A stretch of 64,000 bases of DNA from Gemmata massiliana. GTDB taxonomy: Bacteria > Planctomycetota > Planctomycetia > Gemmatales > Gemmataceae. The position numbers and the translations under genes were made by a program. Under the pieces are notes generated by a model. That model worked only from the letters and a program-made list of their open reading frames with translations. It ran no database searches and had not been told where the DNA came from. This document shows, one piece after another, positions 45,115-54,971 of this stretch. Each line of letters starts with the position of its first letter. Positions within the stretch are counted from its first letter, which is position 1. The DNA is taken from the NCBI RefSeq assembly GCF_901538265.1, contig NZ_LR593886.1, positions 3,803,738-3,867,737 on the forward strand, written 5' to 3'.

Positions 45115-46320
45115 CAGGGTTGGCGCACTATGAACCCGTGACGGCAGCCGCATTTACGTCTATATCGGGGTTGTTATGGAGGAACCCCGATGAGTATTCC
45201 GCTGCTGGCGGTGTTTGCGGATGTGCCAGACCCGCGCCGCGAAACGAAGAACAAGTTGCATGAGCTGGTGGATATCCTCACGTTGGCCACGTGTGCGGTG
45301 ATCGCCGGGGCCGACGGGTGGGACCAGGTGGCCGCGTTCGGTCGGGCCAAGCAAACGTTGTTCGCCCCGTACCTGCGGTTGCCCCACGGGGTTCCGAGCC
45401 CGGACACGTTCGAGCGCGTGTTCGCCAAGCTGGACCCGGACGCGTTCGCGGACCGGTTCGGGCGCTGGATGGCAGCCGCATGCGAGAGTACCGGCCTGGT
45501 GCACGTGGCGATCGATGGTAAGAGCGCCCGGCGGTCCACCAAGAACACGTTCACCGGGTGCTTGCATCTGGTCGAGGCGTGGGCCGTGGAGAACCGGTTG
45601 ATCCTGGGCCAGCGGTCCGTGCCCGAGGGCGGACACGAGATCACCACGGCCCCAGATGTGTTGGGCGCCCTGGATCTGACGGGCGCGGTGGTGACCGTCG
45701 ACGCGGCCTTTTGCCAGAAGGAGTTGGTGTCCCAGATCCGCACCCAGGGCGGGCATTACGTGGTGTGCGTGAAGGGGAACCAGAAGGGGTTGCGCGGCGC
45801 GGTGGCGGAGGTGTTCGCGCGGGCCGGGGAGGACGCGTTCGCCGGGTGTGACATGGGGTCCGCGGTCGAGGACGGGCACGGGCGCGAGGAAGAGCGGTAC
45901 GTGACGGTGGTTGAAGATCCGGAAGGGCTACCGAGCGGGTGGGCCGATGTTGGGGCCGTGGCCCTGGTGTGCCGGGAGCGGGTGGTGAACGGGAAGCCGA
46001 ATGAGAGCACCGCCCATTACTACCTCACCAGCTTGCGGATCGGGGCGGTCGAGCTGGCGGGGTACATCCGCAACCATTGGGGCATTGAGAACGGGCTCCA
46101 TTGGTGTCTGGACATCGCGTTCCGGGAAGACGACAGCCGGGCTCGGGCCGGACACGCCGGGGCCAACCTGGGCATGATTCGCCGGGTTGCCCTGTCCCTG
46201 CTCCAGCGGGCGGACACCAAGGGCAGCATTCGTACTCGACGCATGAAGGCCGCCTGGGACGATCAATACCTGCTCAAAGTGCTTAAGATTCTGACGACTA
46301 AATGAAGTGCGCCGGCCCTG
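45115..46320 (+). mobile_element. ISAs1-family insertion sequence, copy 2 (1206 bp)
   Basis: It has the same terminal repeats as copy 1. Target duplication CTCCAAGATC (10 bp) is at 45105-45114 and 46321-46330. By eye only one base differs from copy 1 in the coding part (C to G, giving Val for Leu). The 10-bp duplications at both sites differ in sequence, so both are independent insertions, not a tandem or segmental copy. Confidence 0.95.
45190..46305 (+). CDS. ISAs1 family transposase
   Basis: The protein has 371 residues, intact, with the same DDE motifs as copy 1 (AIDGKSARR; TVDAAFCQKE; HWGIENGLHW). It is expected to be functional. It is transcribed in the same direction as the gene it interrupts. 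Confidence 0.96.
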   Translation: MSIPLLAVFADVPDPRRETKNKLHELVDILTLATCAVIAGADGWDQVAAFGRAKQTLFAPYLRLPHGVPSPDTFERVFAKLDPDAFADRFGRWMAAACESTGLVHVAIDGKSARRSTKNTFTGCLHLVEAWAVENRLILGQRSVPEGGHEITTAPDVLGALDLTGAVVTVDAAFCQKELVSQIRTQGGHYVVCVKGNQKGLRGAVAEVFARAGEDAFAGCDMGSAVEDGHGREEERYVTVVEDPEGLPSGWADVGAVALVCRERVVNGKPNESTAHYYLTSLRIGAVELAGYIRNHWGIENGLHWCLDIAFREDDSRARAGHAGANLGMIRRVALSLLQRADTKGSIRTRRMKAAWDDQYLLKVLKILTTK

Positions 46321-46687
46321 CTCCAAGATCACGGATTTCAACTACACGGTTCCAGCAGGCTGATTGGAGTAGGTGTAGGTGCGTGCTGCGAGTTACGGTG
46401 GGGCGCAGAGCAGTATTTGAGCGTCAGTCGACTTGTTCCCGGGCTGTTCCGACCGGTTGTCGCACGCCTGTTAGTTGCTATGCGAGACGCAATGGTTACG
46501 CGGCAGCGCCAGCCGTGAGCATTGGTTAGTTGGTATGACAACAGTTGCCGGCTACCGCAATGCTCGAACTCAGCAGACCGTTTTGGCCGACCTGTTCGGT
46601 CAGTAATGGGCCTAGGTACACGCGCTGTTTCAGTTCTCCTTCGGACATGATTGCCCTCACACGCCTGGACGCGCTTACGATCGGTTG

Positions 46688-47629
46688 TTACACCTCTGAC
46701 TCCGGACGAATCCCGTCCTTCAGCGGGTCGCTCTCGTCGACGAGCAGCGTCGCTTCGGCCGTGAGGTACGCGGTCCCCGTAATGCTCGGGACAACCACGT
46801 CGGGTTCGCCGGTCGGTTCCACGGTCCCCTCGAACACGCTCCCGGTGATGCTCTCCTGGCGCCACACGTCGCCCGGGCGCAGTTTGCCGTCGGCGAACAG
46901 GCACGCGAGCTTCGCGCTCGTGCCGGTCCCGCACGGCGAGCGGTCGTAGGCTTTCCCGGGGCATAGCACGAAGTTCCGCGAATGGTTGGTCGGATCGACC
47001 GCGGCCCCGAACAATTCCACGTGATCGACCGGTTCGCTGACCGTCGCGTTCACGGCCTGACGGACGCGCCACGACACGTCCGTGAGCCGGTCGACGTTGC
47101 GGACCGTCAATTCTTCGCGGTGTTCTTTCACCAGGAAGAACCAGTTCCCACCCCACGCGACGTCGCCCATTACGCGCCCCAAACCCTCGACGTCGACGGG
47201 CACGTTGGTGTGGCGCCGGTAGCTCGGCACGTTCCGCACGGTGGCGCGGTGCGGGTCGCGGAGTACGACCGTGACCACGCCGACGGGCGTCTCGATTCGG
47301 TGCTCGCCCGGCTTCATCCGACCCATGTGGGCGAGCGTCACCGCGAGTCCGATGGTGCCGTGCCCGCACATCCCCAGGATGCCGACGTTGTTGAAGAAAA
47401 TGACGCCGGCCGTGTTCGCCGGGTCGTGCGGCTCGCACAGTAACGCGCCGACCAGCACGTCCGAGCCGCGCGGCTCGTTCACCACGCACGAGCGGAACGT
47501 GTCGAAGCGCTCCTGGAACACCTTCGCGCGCGCGGCGAGTGGTCCCGGGCCAAGATCGGGGGTACCCCCAACCACGACGCGCGTCGGTTCCCCGCCGGTG
47601 TGCGAATCAATGACCTGAATTCGACGCAT
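46688..47629 (-). CDS. 4-hydroxyproline 2-epimerase (proline racemase family)
   Basis: The protein has 313 residues. It interconverts trans-4-hydroxy-L-proline and cis-4-hydroxy-D-proline. Both catalytic cysteines are present: C88 in NNVGILGMCGHGT and C233 in DRSPCGTGTSAK. Two Cys mark an epimerase rather than the Thr-bearing dehydratase subgroup. The start motif IDSHTGGEPTRVV is typical. A DapA-family gene lies 345 bp downstream on the same strand, which fits hydroxyproline breakdown, although substrate preference (proline or hydroxyproline) is not proved. Confidence 0.9.
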   Translation of the reverse strand: MRRIQVIDSHTGGEPTRVVVGGTPDLGPGPLAARAKVFQERFDTFRSCVVNEPRGSDVLVGALLCEPHDPANTAGVIFFNNVGILGMCGHGTIGLAVTLAHMGRMKPGEHRIETPVGVVTVVLRDPHRATVRNVPSYRRHTNVPVDVEGLGRVMGDVAWGGNWFFLVKEHREELTVRNVDRLTDVSWRVRQAVNATVSEPVDHVELFGAAVDPTNHSRNFVLCPGKAYDRSPCGTGTSAKLACLFADGKLRPGDVWRQESITGSVFEGTVEPTGEPDVVVPSITGTAYLTAEATLLVDESDPLKDGIRPESEV

Positions 47630-47668
47630 AATGAGGGGTCCGATAGCTGCCGCGGATCAGAACTAAAA

Positions 47669-47911
47669 AGACGGAATGGTCACAAAAAGGCACAAAGGGC
47701 ACAAAAAAGAACAGAAGGCAGAGGTCAGAAAACAGAGAGGACAGAACGTAAAAGCCAGATGTCAGTAGCATCTACTTCCGCTGACCACTCCCGCTCCTGT
47801 GCGTAAAGGTACCGTGATCTCTGTTTTCTGATCTCTATCCTCTGTCTTCTGAACTCTGTTTTCTGTTCTCTCTTTTTGTGCCCTTTGTGCCTCTTTGTGG
47901 CCATTCCGTCT
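47669..47911. repeat. Long imperfect inverted repeat (arms about 70 bp)
   Basis: The left arm begins AGACGGAATGG (47669), followed by CACAAAAAGGCACAAAGGGC. The right arm ends with the complement, closing CCATTCCGTCT at 47911. The arms are A/G-rich and C/T-rich with several mismatches and small gaps, and about 100 bases lie between them. The words GGCACAAAGGGCACAAA are typical of dispersed repeats in this bacterial group. It lies between the epimerase and DapA genes. Confidence 0.75.
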
Positions 47912-47974
47912 TCTGTATTACATCCGTGTTTTCTGTGTTCATCCGTGGCTGGGTTTATTGTTTGGTGTCGGGCT

Positions 47975-48874
47975 TCACTTCTTCGTCGGGCGCGTGGTGA
48001 TGGCGCTGCGGATGAGCTTCAGCACGTGTTCGCGCTCGGCCCCGACGATCGGCAACCGCGGTGCGCGGCACAGTTCGGTACCGTACCCGCACTCGGCCGC
48101 CGCCAGCTTGATGTACTGTACCAGTTTGACGTGCGTATCCAGGTGTAGGAGCGGCGTGTACCAGCGGTACACGTCGAGCGCTTCCTTCCACTTACCGGCT
48201 TGGGCGTAGTCCCACAGCAGCCGGTTTTCCGCGGGGAAGGCGTTCACCAACCCGCTCACCCAACCGACCGCGCCGAGGATCATGCACTCGACCACGAGGT
48301 CGTCGACCCCGGCGAAGATCACGTACCGGTCTTTCGTGAGGTTGATGATGTCGGTGATGCGCCGCGGGTTGTCGCTCGATTCCTTGATGCACGCGAACTT
48401 CGGCTCGTCGGCCATTTCGACGAACATCTCGGGCGTGATGTCCACCTTGTACGCGGGCGGGTTGTTGTAAACCATGATCGGCAGGTCGCTGGCCTTCGCC
48501 ACGGCACGGAAGTGGGTGATCGTCTCGCGCTCGTCGCTCTTGTACACCATCGGTGGCAGGACCATCAGCCCGTCCGCACCGAGGCGCGCGGCGTCCGCCG
48601 CCCACCGGCATGCGCCCGTGGTGGTGTACTCGGCGACCCCCGTGAGCACCGGCACGCGCTTGCCGATGTGCGCGACCGTCGCCTTCAGCAGCTCCTTCTT
48701 CTCGGCGGGATCGAGCGTAGTGTTCTCGCCCACGCTGCCCATCATCACCAGACCGTGAACCCCGGCTGCGAGCATCGCGTCGACGTGCGCCAGCGTGCCC
48801 GGGATGTTGAGCGATTGGTCCGCATGGAACTGCGTGCAGACGGCGGGGAACACCCCTTGCCAGTTCACTTTCAT
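47975..48874 (-). CDS. Dihydrodipicolinate synthase/N-acetylneuraminate lyase family protein
   Basis: The protein has 299 residues. It is a TIM-barrel aldolase. The Schiff-base lysine is K164 in FACIKESSD and the catalytic tyrosine Y136 in IMVYNNPP. The GSVGENTTLD substrate loop replaces the usual GTTGE(S/A). Beside an epimerase, the likely role is 1-pyrroline-4-hydroxy-2-carboxylate deaminase in hydroxyproline catabolism, giving 2-oxoglutarate semialdehyde. Lysine synthesis (DapA) is the alternative. An AGGAG site precedes the ATG. Confidence 0.85.
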   Translation of the reverse strand: MKVNWQGVFPAVCTQFHADQSLNIPGTLAHVDAMLAAGVHGLVMMGSVGENTTLDPAEKKELLKATVAHIGKRVPVLTGVAEYTTTGACRWAADAARLGADGLMVLPPMVYKSDERETITHFRAVAKASDLPIMVYNNPPAYKVDITPEMFVEMADEPKFACIKESSDNPRRITDIINLTKDRYVIFAGVDDLVVECMILGAVGWVSGLVNAFPAENRLLWDYAQAGKWKEALDVYRWYTPLLHLDTHVKLVQYIKLAAAECGYGTELCRAPRLPIVGAEREHVLKLIRSAITTRPTKK

Positions 48875-49005
48875 CGCCGATCTCCTCGTGCCGGTTTGAG
48901 ATTAGTGATTGAAGATTTTAGATTTGCGGCCGACGAATAACAGATCGGTGATTGATTTGAGCCTCAATCGGAACTCAGAAATCCCCAATCTCGAATCCCA
49001 CCGGC

Positions 49006-51210
49006 TCACTTTTGCACGGGCGCGTACACGACGCGGAACCCGACGAAGTCGAGCCGCGCGGGCTGGCGCTGGCCGTCGCGTGCGGCGGAGCGCGTCGCCG
49101 CGGCCGGGTCGCGGAACGAGCCGCCCCGGACCACGCGCTTGTCGCCGTCGGTCGGGCCGGTGGGGTTGTCGCGTGCGGCGTCCTTGTAAGCGTCCGGGCG
49201 GTACCAATCGCCGCACCACTCCGCGACGTTGCCGTGCATGTCGTAGAGGCCGAACTTGTTCGGTTCGGTTTTGCCCACTTCCTGCGGGAACCGGATCAGC
49301 TTGAGGGGATCGCCACCTGTACCCAGCGGATCTTCCTCAATCGCGCGGAACACGGCTTGGGTGGAGAACGTTACTTTCTCCCCGAACGCGAACGGCGAAT
49401 CGGTCCCGGCGCGGGCGGTATACTCCCACTCGGCCTCGGTGGGCAATCGGTACGCCCAGTTCTTGCGCGCCCAGGGCTTCTCTTTTTCCAGGCCGGTCAA
49501 CTTCTGGCAGAAATCGTTCGCTTCGCTCCAGGTCACGGAGTCGGCCGGGAGCGATTCCGTGCGGTGCGCGATCTTCGCGGATTTCGATTCGTGCCGGCCC
49601 ATCACCCTCGCGAACTGTGTGTTAGTGACTTCCGTGGCAGACATGAAGAACGGCCCGCGGATCGCGACCTCGCGCACCGGCCCCTCGCGCCCGTCCGCGG
49701 GCCGGCCGGGTTCCGTGTCCGGCGACCCCATTTGGAACGTCCCGCCCTCGATGCGGACCATCTTCATTTCGACCGTGTTTGTGAACGGTTCGAGTGGAGG
49801 TGGTTCGGGTTTCAAGAAGAGTTGGTAGCCCGCGAACCCGAGCACCCCGACCACGAACAGCGCGCCGAGCACGACGAGCACAGGACCGACCGGAAACCCG
49901 CCCTCCGCGCGCCGGCGGATCGGGTCGTCCGCGTTGCTCCGAGGCGGCAGTTTGAATACCTGATTGCTCGGTGCCGGTTCCGGTGGAGGGAGCGGGATCG
50001 TTTGGGGAGTGTATACCGGTGCCGGGTACCCGGGCGGTGGTTGGTACGCCGGTTGGGGTGGGTACGAAATCGTGTGGGGTTGAGGGGTAACATACGCGCC
50101 CAAGTGGGCCGGTACGGGCGCAACGGTTGGGACCGTGTAGTACCCGGAACCGGGGAGCGATCCCCCGGGTGCGGGCGCGGGGCAAAATGGCTGTAGCGCG
50201 AGCGCCAGTTGGAGCGGCGTTTGGGGCCGTTCCTCGGGCGGTTTCGCCATGCACCAGAGGATGATCTGTTCGAGTTGCGGGGGGGCGTCCGGGCGGCTGA
50301 GCAACAGGCGCGGGGGCGGCTCGGTGCAGTGCTTGAGGAGTTTCTCGGTCGGCGTCAGACCATCAAACGGGGCTTTGCCGGTCAGGGCGTAGTACAGCGT
50401 CCCGCCCAGCGCGTAAATGTCCGCGCGGATGTCGACGGCCATCGGGTTACGCGCTTGCTCCGGTGCGAGGAAGTCCGGTGTACCGATCACGAACCCTTCT
50501 TGCGTGATACGGTGCGCGTCCTCTCCGCCGGGCTGCTCCATGAGTCGAGCTAACCCCAGGTCCACCAGTTTCACGGTTCCGCCGGTGCGGGGAACAATGA
50601 TGTTCGAGGGCTTGATGTCGCGGTGGACTAATCCACGCTCGAAGGCGTGTTCGAGCCCGAGCGCGGCTTGCCGGATGACGTCGCACGCTTCCGGGACGCT
50701 CAGCGCGCCGCGGTCGCGCACGATCTTCGTGAGGTCGGTGCCGTCGATTAGCTCCATCACGTAGAAGTGATTCCCGCCCACCTCCTCGGCGTCGTACACC
50801 TTGACCACGTTCGGGTGGTCCATTGCCGAAAGTGCCTGGATCTCCTGGTAGAACCGCCCCTGCACGAGTCCCTGGCCGAGTTTCTCCTTGCGGATCACCT
50901 TGAGGGCCACCGTGCGGCCCATGCGTGCGTCCTGCACCCGGTACACGCGCCCCATTCCGCCCTCGCCCAGAATGTCGAGCAGGACGTAGCGACTGGCGAT
51001 CTTGAGAGTCGCGGCGCGACCTTTCGCAATTTCGCGGATTTGGTAGGGTGTGAGCCAGGATCGTCGATGGAGTTCCTTGGCGACGCCCTGAACGTCCGGC
51101 TTCGTGTACGCGATCCAACCCCACAGCTCCCGGAGCTGGTCTTCGGTCAGCAGCCTGCTGGCTTGCAGGTGCTGGTAGAAGGTGGCCGTCGCGTCGGCGG
51201 CGCTGCTCAT
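49006..51210 (-). CDS. Ser/Thr protein kinase with C-terminal formylglycine-generating-enzyme-like domain
   Basis: The protein has 734 residues. A helical N-terminal region (1-70) is followed by a kinase (about 75-340): GEGGMGRVY, K104 in VALKVI, HRDIKPSN (D198), DLGLARL. A Pro/Tyr-rich linker and one membrane helix (VLVVLGALFVVGVLGFAGYQLFL, about 445-467) lead to an extracytoplasmic FGE/SUMF1-like domain (about 478-734): VRIEGGTFQMGSPD, WSEANDFCQKL, YRLPTEAEWEYTARAG and RGGSFRDP...GFRVVY. Such domains either modify sulfatases or serve as ligand binders; the catalytic cysteines were not found with certainty. It suggests a receptor kinase. Confidence 0.9.
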   Translation of the reverse strand: MSSAADATATFYQHLQASRLLTEDQLRELWGWIAYTKPDVQGVAKELHRRSWLTPYQIREIAKGRAATLKIASRYVLLDILGEGGMGRVYRVQDARMGRTVALKVIRKEKLGQGLVQGRFYQEIQALSAMDHPNVVKVYDAEEVGGNHFYVMELIDGTDLTKIVRDRGALSVPEACDVIRQAALGLEHAFERGLVHRDIKPSNIIVPRTGGTVKLVDLGLARLMEQPGGEDAHRITQEGFVIGTPDFLAPEQARNPMAVDIRADIYALGGTLYYALTGKAPFDGLTPTEKLLKHCTEPPPRLLLSRPDAPPQLEQIILWCMAKPPEERPQTPLQLALALQPFCPAPAPGGSLPGSGYYTVPTVAPVPAHLGAYVTPQPHTISYPPQPAYQPPPGYPAPVYTPQTIPLPPPEPAPSNQVFKLPPRSNADDPIRRRAEGGFPVGPVLVVLGALFVVGVLGFAGYQLFLKPEPPPLEPFTNTVEMKMVRIEGGTFQMGSPDTEPGRPADGREGPVREVAIRGPFFMSATEVTNTQFARVMGRHESKSAKIAHRTESLPADSVTWSEANDFCQKLTGLEKEKPWARKNWAYRLPTEAEWEYTARAGTDSPFAFGEKVTFSTQAVFRAIEEDPLGTGGDPLKLIRFPQEVGKTEPNKFGLYDMHGNVAEWCGDWYRPDAYKDAARDNPTGPTDGDKRVVRGGSFRDPAAATRSAARDGQRQPARLDFVGFRVVYAPVQK

Positions 51211-51374
51211 CGGATGGTCACCGGGGCTGCCAGTTGTGTTGTGGCCCTTCTAGTTGTACCAAACGCACCCGGTGTTGAAACCCCGGGTTCCTTGATTGGA
51301 ATCACCCTCGCGGGCACCGGGAAATGGCCGGGTTTTCCGGTATGTTAGCCGGTACCGAGAACGGAGCCGCAATC

Positions 51375-52418
51375 ATGCCGAAGATCACCGTCAACGACGA
51401 ACCGAAAACCTTTCCCGATCCCCTCACCGTCGCGGACCTGCTCGCCCACCTCGGCAAGGACGCGAAGAAGCTCGCGGTCGAAGTGAACCGCGTGGTGGTG
51501 ACGCGCGGGGAGCAACCCGTCCGCGCGCTCCGCGAAGGCGACGCGGTGGAGATCGTCACACTCGTCGGGGGCGGCGAGGGCACGGACGAACCGCCGCTCG
51601 ACAAACCGCTGAAGGTCGGGAAGTTCGTCTTCGCGTCGCGCCTGTTTACCGGCACCGGGAAGTACACGTCGTACCCGCTCATGCGGCAGTGCATGGAAGC
51701 GAGCGGGTGCAACGTGACCACCGTCGCGGTGCGCCGCGAGCGCCTGATCGACAAGGACGGCAAGAGCATCCTGGACTTCCTCGATCTAAAGAAGCTCACG
51801 ATCCTGCCGAACACGGCCGGGTGCTTCAGCGCGGACGACGCGGTCCGTCACGCCCGGCTCGCGCGCGAGTTGCTCACGAACCTGGAGAACCCCGGTGCGG
51901 ACTGGGTGAAACTGGAGTGCCTCGCGGACAAGCGGACGCTGCTACCGGACCCGGTCGACACGCTGAAGGCGACCGAGCAACTGGTGAAGGACGGGTTCAC
52001 GGTGCTGGTCTACACGAGCGACGACCCGGTGCTCGCGAAGCGCCTGAAGGAAGCGGGGGCGGCGAGCGTGATGCCGGCCGGCAGCCCGATCGGGAGCGGG
52101 CAGGGGATTCTAAACCCGAACAACATCCGCATCTGTTTAGAGTATCTGAAGGAGAACGACCCGGACTACCCGGTGATCGTGGATGCGGGCGTGGGCACCG
52201 CGAGTGACGTGAGCGCCGCGATGGAACTGGGCTGCGACGGGGTGCTGCTGAACACCGCGATCGCCAGCGCGCGCGACCCGCTGCGTATGGCGTGGGCAAT
52301 GCGCTACGCGACCGAGGCCGGGCGCCTCGCGCACCTGGCCGGGCGCATCCCGAAGCGCCTCTACGCTAACGCGAGCAGCCCGACCGAGGGTATGATTGCG
52401 AGTAGTGGAAGTAAGTAG
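51375..52418 (+). CDS. thiG: ThiS-ThiG fusion: sulfur carrier and thiazole synthase
   Basis: The protein has 347 residues. Residues 1-67 are a ThiS carrier ([20 protein letters not shown]...[10 protein letters not shown]...[12 protein letters not shown]) whose GG lies inside the chain. The ThiG barrel follows from about residue 80 ([31 protein letters not shown] with the Schiff-base Lys, [47 protein letters not shown]). ThiG makes the thiazole of thiamine from DXP. The fused ThiS cannot present a free C-terminal GG unless it is cut, so either it is processed or another carrier serves. The start at MPKITV matches ThiS. Confidence 0.93.
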   Translation: MPKITVNDEPKTFPDPLTVADLLAHLGKDAKKLAVEVNRVVVTRGEQPVRALREGDAVEIVTLVGGGEGTDEPPLDKPLKVGKFVFASRLFTGTGKYTSYPLMRQCMEASGCNVTTVAVRRERLIDKDGKSILDFLDLKKLTILPNTAGCFSADDAVRHARLARELLTNLENPGADWVKLECLADKRTLLPDPVDTLKATEQLVKDGFTVLVYTSDDPVLAKRLKEAGAASVMPAGSPIGSGQGILNPNNIRICLEYLKENDPDYPVIVDAGVGTASDVSAAMELGCDGVLLNTAIASARDPLRMAWAMRYATEAGRLAHLAGRIPKRLYANASSPTEGMIASSGSK

Positions 52419-52436
52419 GGGAAGGGGAGGGCCGCC

Positions 52437-53033
52437 ATGAGTACCGCCGAAGTGCTGACTCCGTTGCCGAAGTTGGTACGCGACGCCTTCGAGGACCGCG
52501 ACCACTACGAGATCGTTGACGGCGCAAATGTGGAGTTGTCGCCCATGAGTGTCGACTCACAAGTTCTGGCTTCGCGCTTGCTCCGCCACGTGAGCAACTT
52601 CGGGGTCGCTCACGATCTCGGTGAAGCTTACGCCGAAGTTCTGTTCAAGTTGCCTCTTAAGAAGGACCGGAACCGCAGACCGGACGTAGCGTTCGTGTCA
52701 TACGCGCGGTGGCCGAAGTACCAGCTAATGCCGGACACGAACGCTTGGGACGTGTTGCCGGACCTGTGCGTCGAAGTGGTCAGCCCGAACGACACGGGGG
52801 ACGAGATCGAAACCAAAGTGGACGAATACCTACAGGCCGGCGCGACCCTGGTGTGGGTCGTCTACCCGCGCCAGGAGCGGTTCTACGTCTACGAGTCCGC
52901 GAGCCGGGTGCGCCGGTTGACGCGCGCCGATACGCTCGACGGTGGTCCCGTGCTACCCGGGTTCGCGCTGGCGCTGTCCGAACTCTTTTTGCAGCCACCG
53001 CCTCCTCCGGCCGGTGCGCCGGTGCAACCATAA
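52437..53033 (+). CDS. Uma2 family (DUF820) putative endonuclease
   Basis: The protein has 198 residues. The PD-(D/E)xK-like fold shows YEIVDGANVELSP, RRPDVAFVS with the Asp, and LCVEVVSPNDTGDEIETKVDEYLQAGATLVWVV with the E-x-K motif. The family is expanded in cyanobacteria and planctomycetes; nuclease activity is predicted, not proved. It starts 18 bp after the thiSG stop. Confidence 0.88.
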   Translation: MSTAEVLTPLPKLVRDAFEDRDHYEIVDGANVELSPMSVDSQVLASRLLRHVSNFGVAHDLGEAYAEVLFKLPLKKDRNRRPDVAFVSYARWPKYQLMPDTNAWDVLPDLCVEVVSPNDTGDEIETKVDEYLQAGATLVWVVYPRQERFYVYESASRVRRLTRADTLDGGPVLPGFALALSELFLQPPPPPAGAPVQP

Positions 53034-53516
53034 GCGAGTTGGAAACAGAAATCCGGCGATTGTGACTCGTCATCACACACCTCGCTGATGACGACGAGTT
53101 CGAGCTGAGCTTCGCCCAACTCGCTGCATACGGCTTCGAGCCGTCATGAGGTCATATTCTCATGTCCGACGACGTGCCTATTCCTCCAAAACTCCGGATG
53201 TACATCCTGGTCCGCGAATCGGTGCCGGTCGGGTTCGCGGTACTTGCCGCGGCGCACGCCTCGCTTGCGGCGTACCTACAGTTCGTGGACACGCCCGAAG
53301 TGAAGGAGTGGCTGGCCGGGCCGTTTTACAAGGCGGTGTGTCGCGTCAGTGACGCAGAGTTCGAGAAGGCGAAAGAGGCACCGGAGCACGTCGTAGTTAC
53401 CGAATCGGCGCTCGACGGGCAGGAGGTCGCGATTGCCTTCAAGCCCGAACCGAGTACCCGAAGGCGTTTCGGTTCTTCAAACTCTATAAGTGATTCGTGG
53501 CAGGTTGGTGTCGAGA

Positions 53517-54953
<1,437 letters not shown>

Positions 54954-54971
54954 GTGTCGTCGGTCCCGTAT

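Larger units (their letters stand above)
44814..46518 (+). pseudogene. Hypothetical gene split by IS copy 2
   Basis: The frame runs from ATG 44814 to the left target site and resumes after the right one. Removing the IS and one target copy restores one frame of 163 residues, ending at TGA 46516-46518. The restored protein starts MGYENAQVLVTEDVAGIDTW and ends ...RDAMVTRQRQP. The join reads VLQDHGFQLHGSS. Function is not recognised; the first 100 residues are soluble-looking. Since the flanking frame is perfectly open, disruption is recent. Confidence 0.8.
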
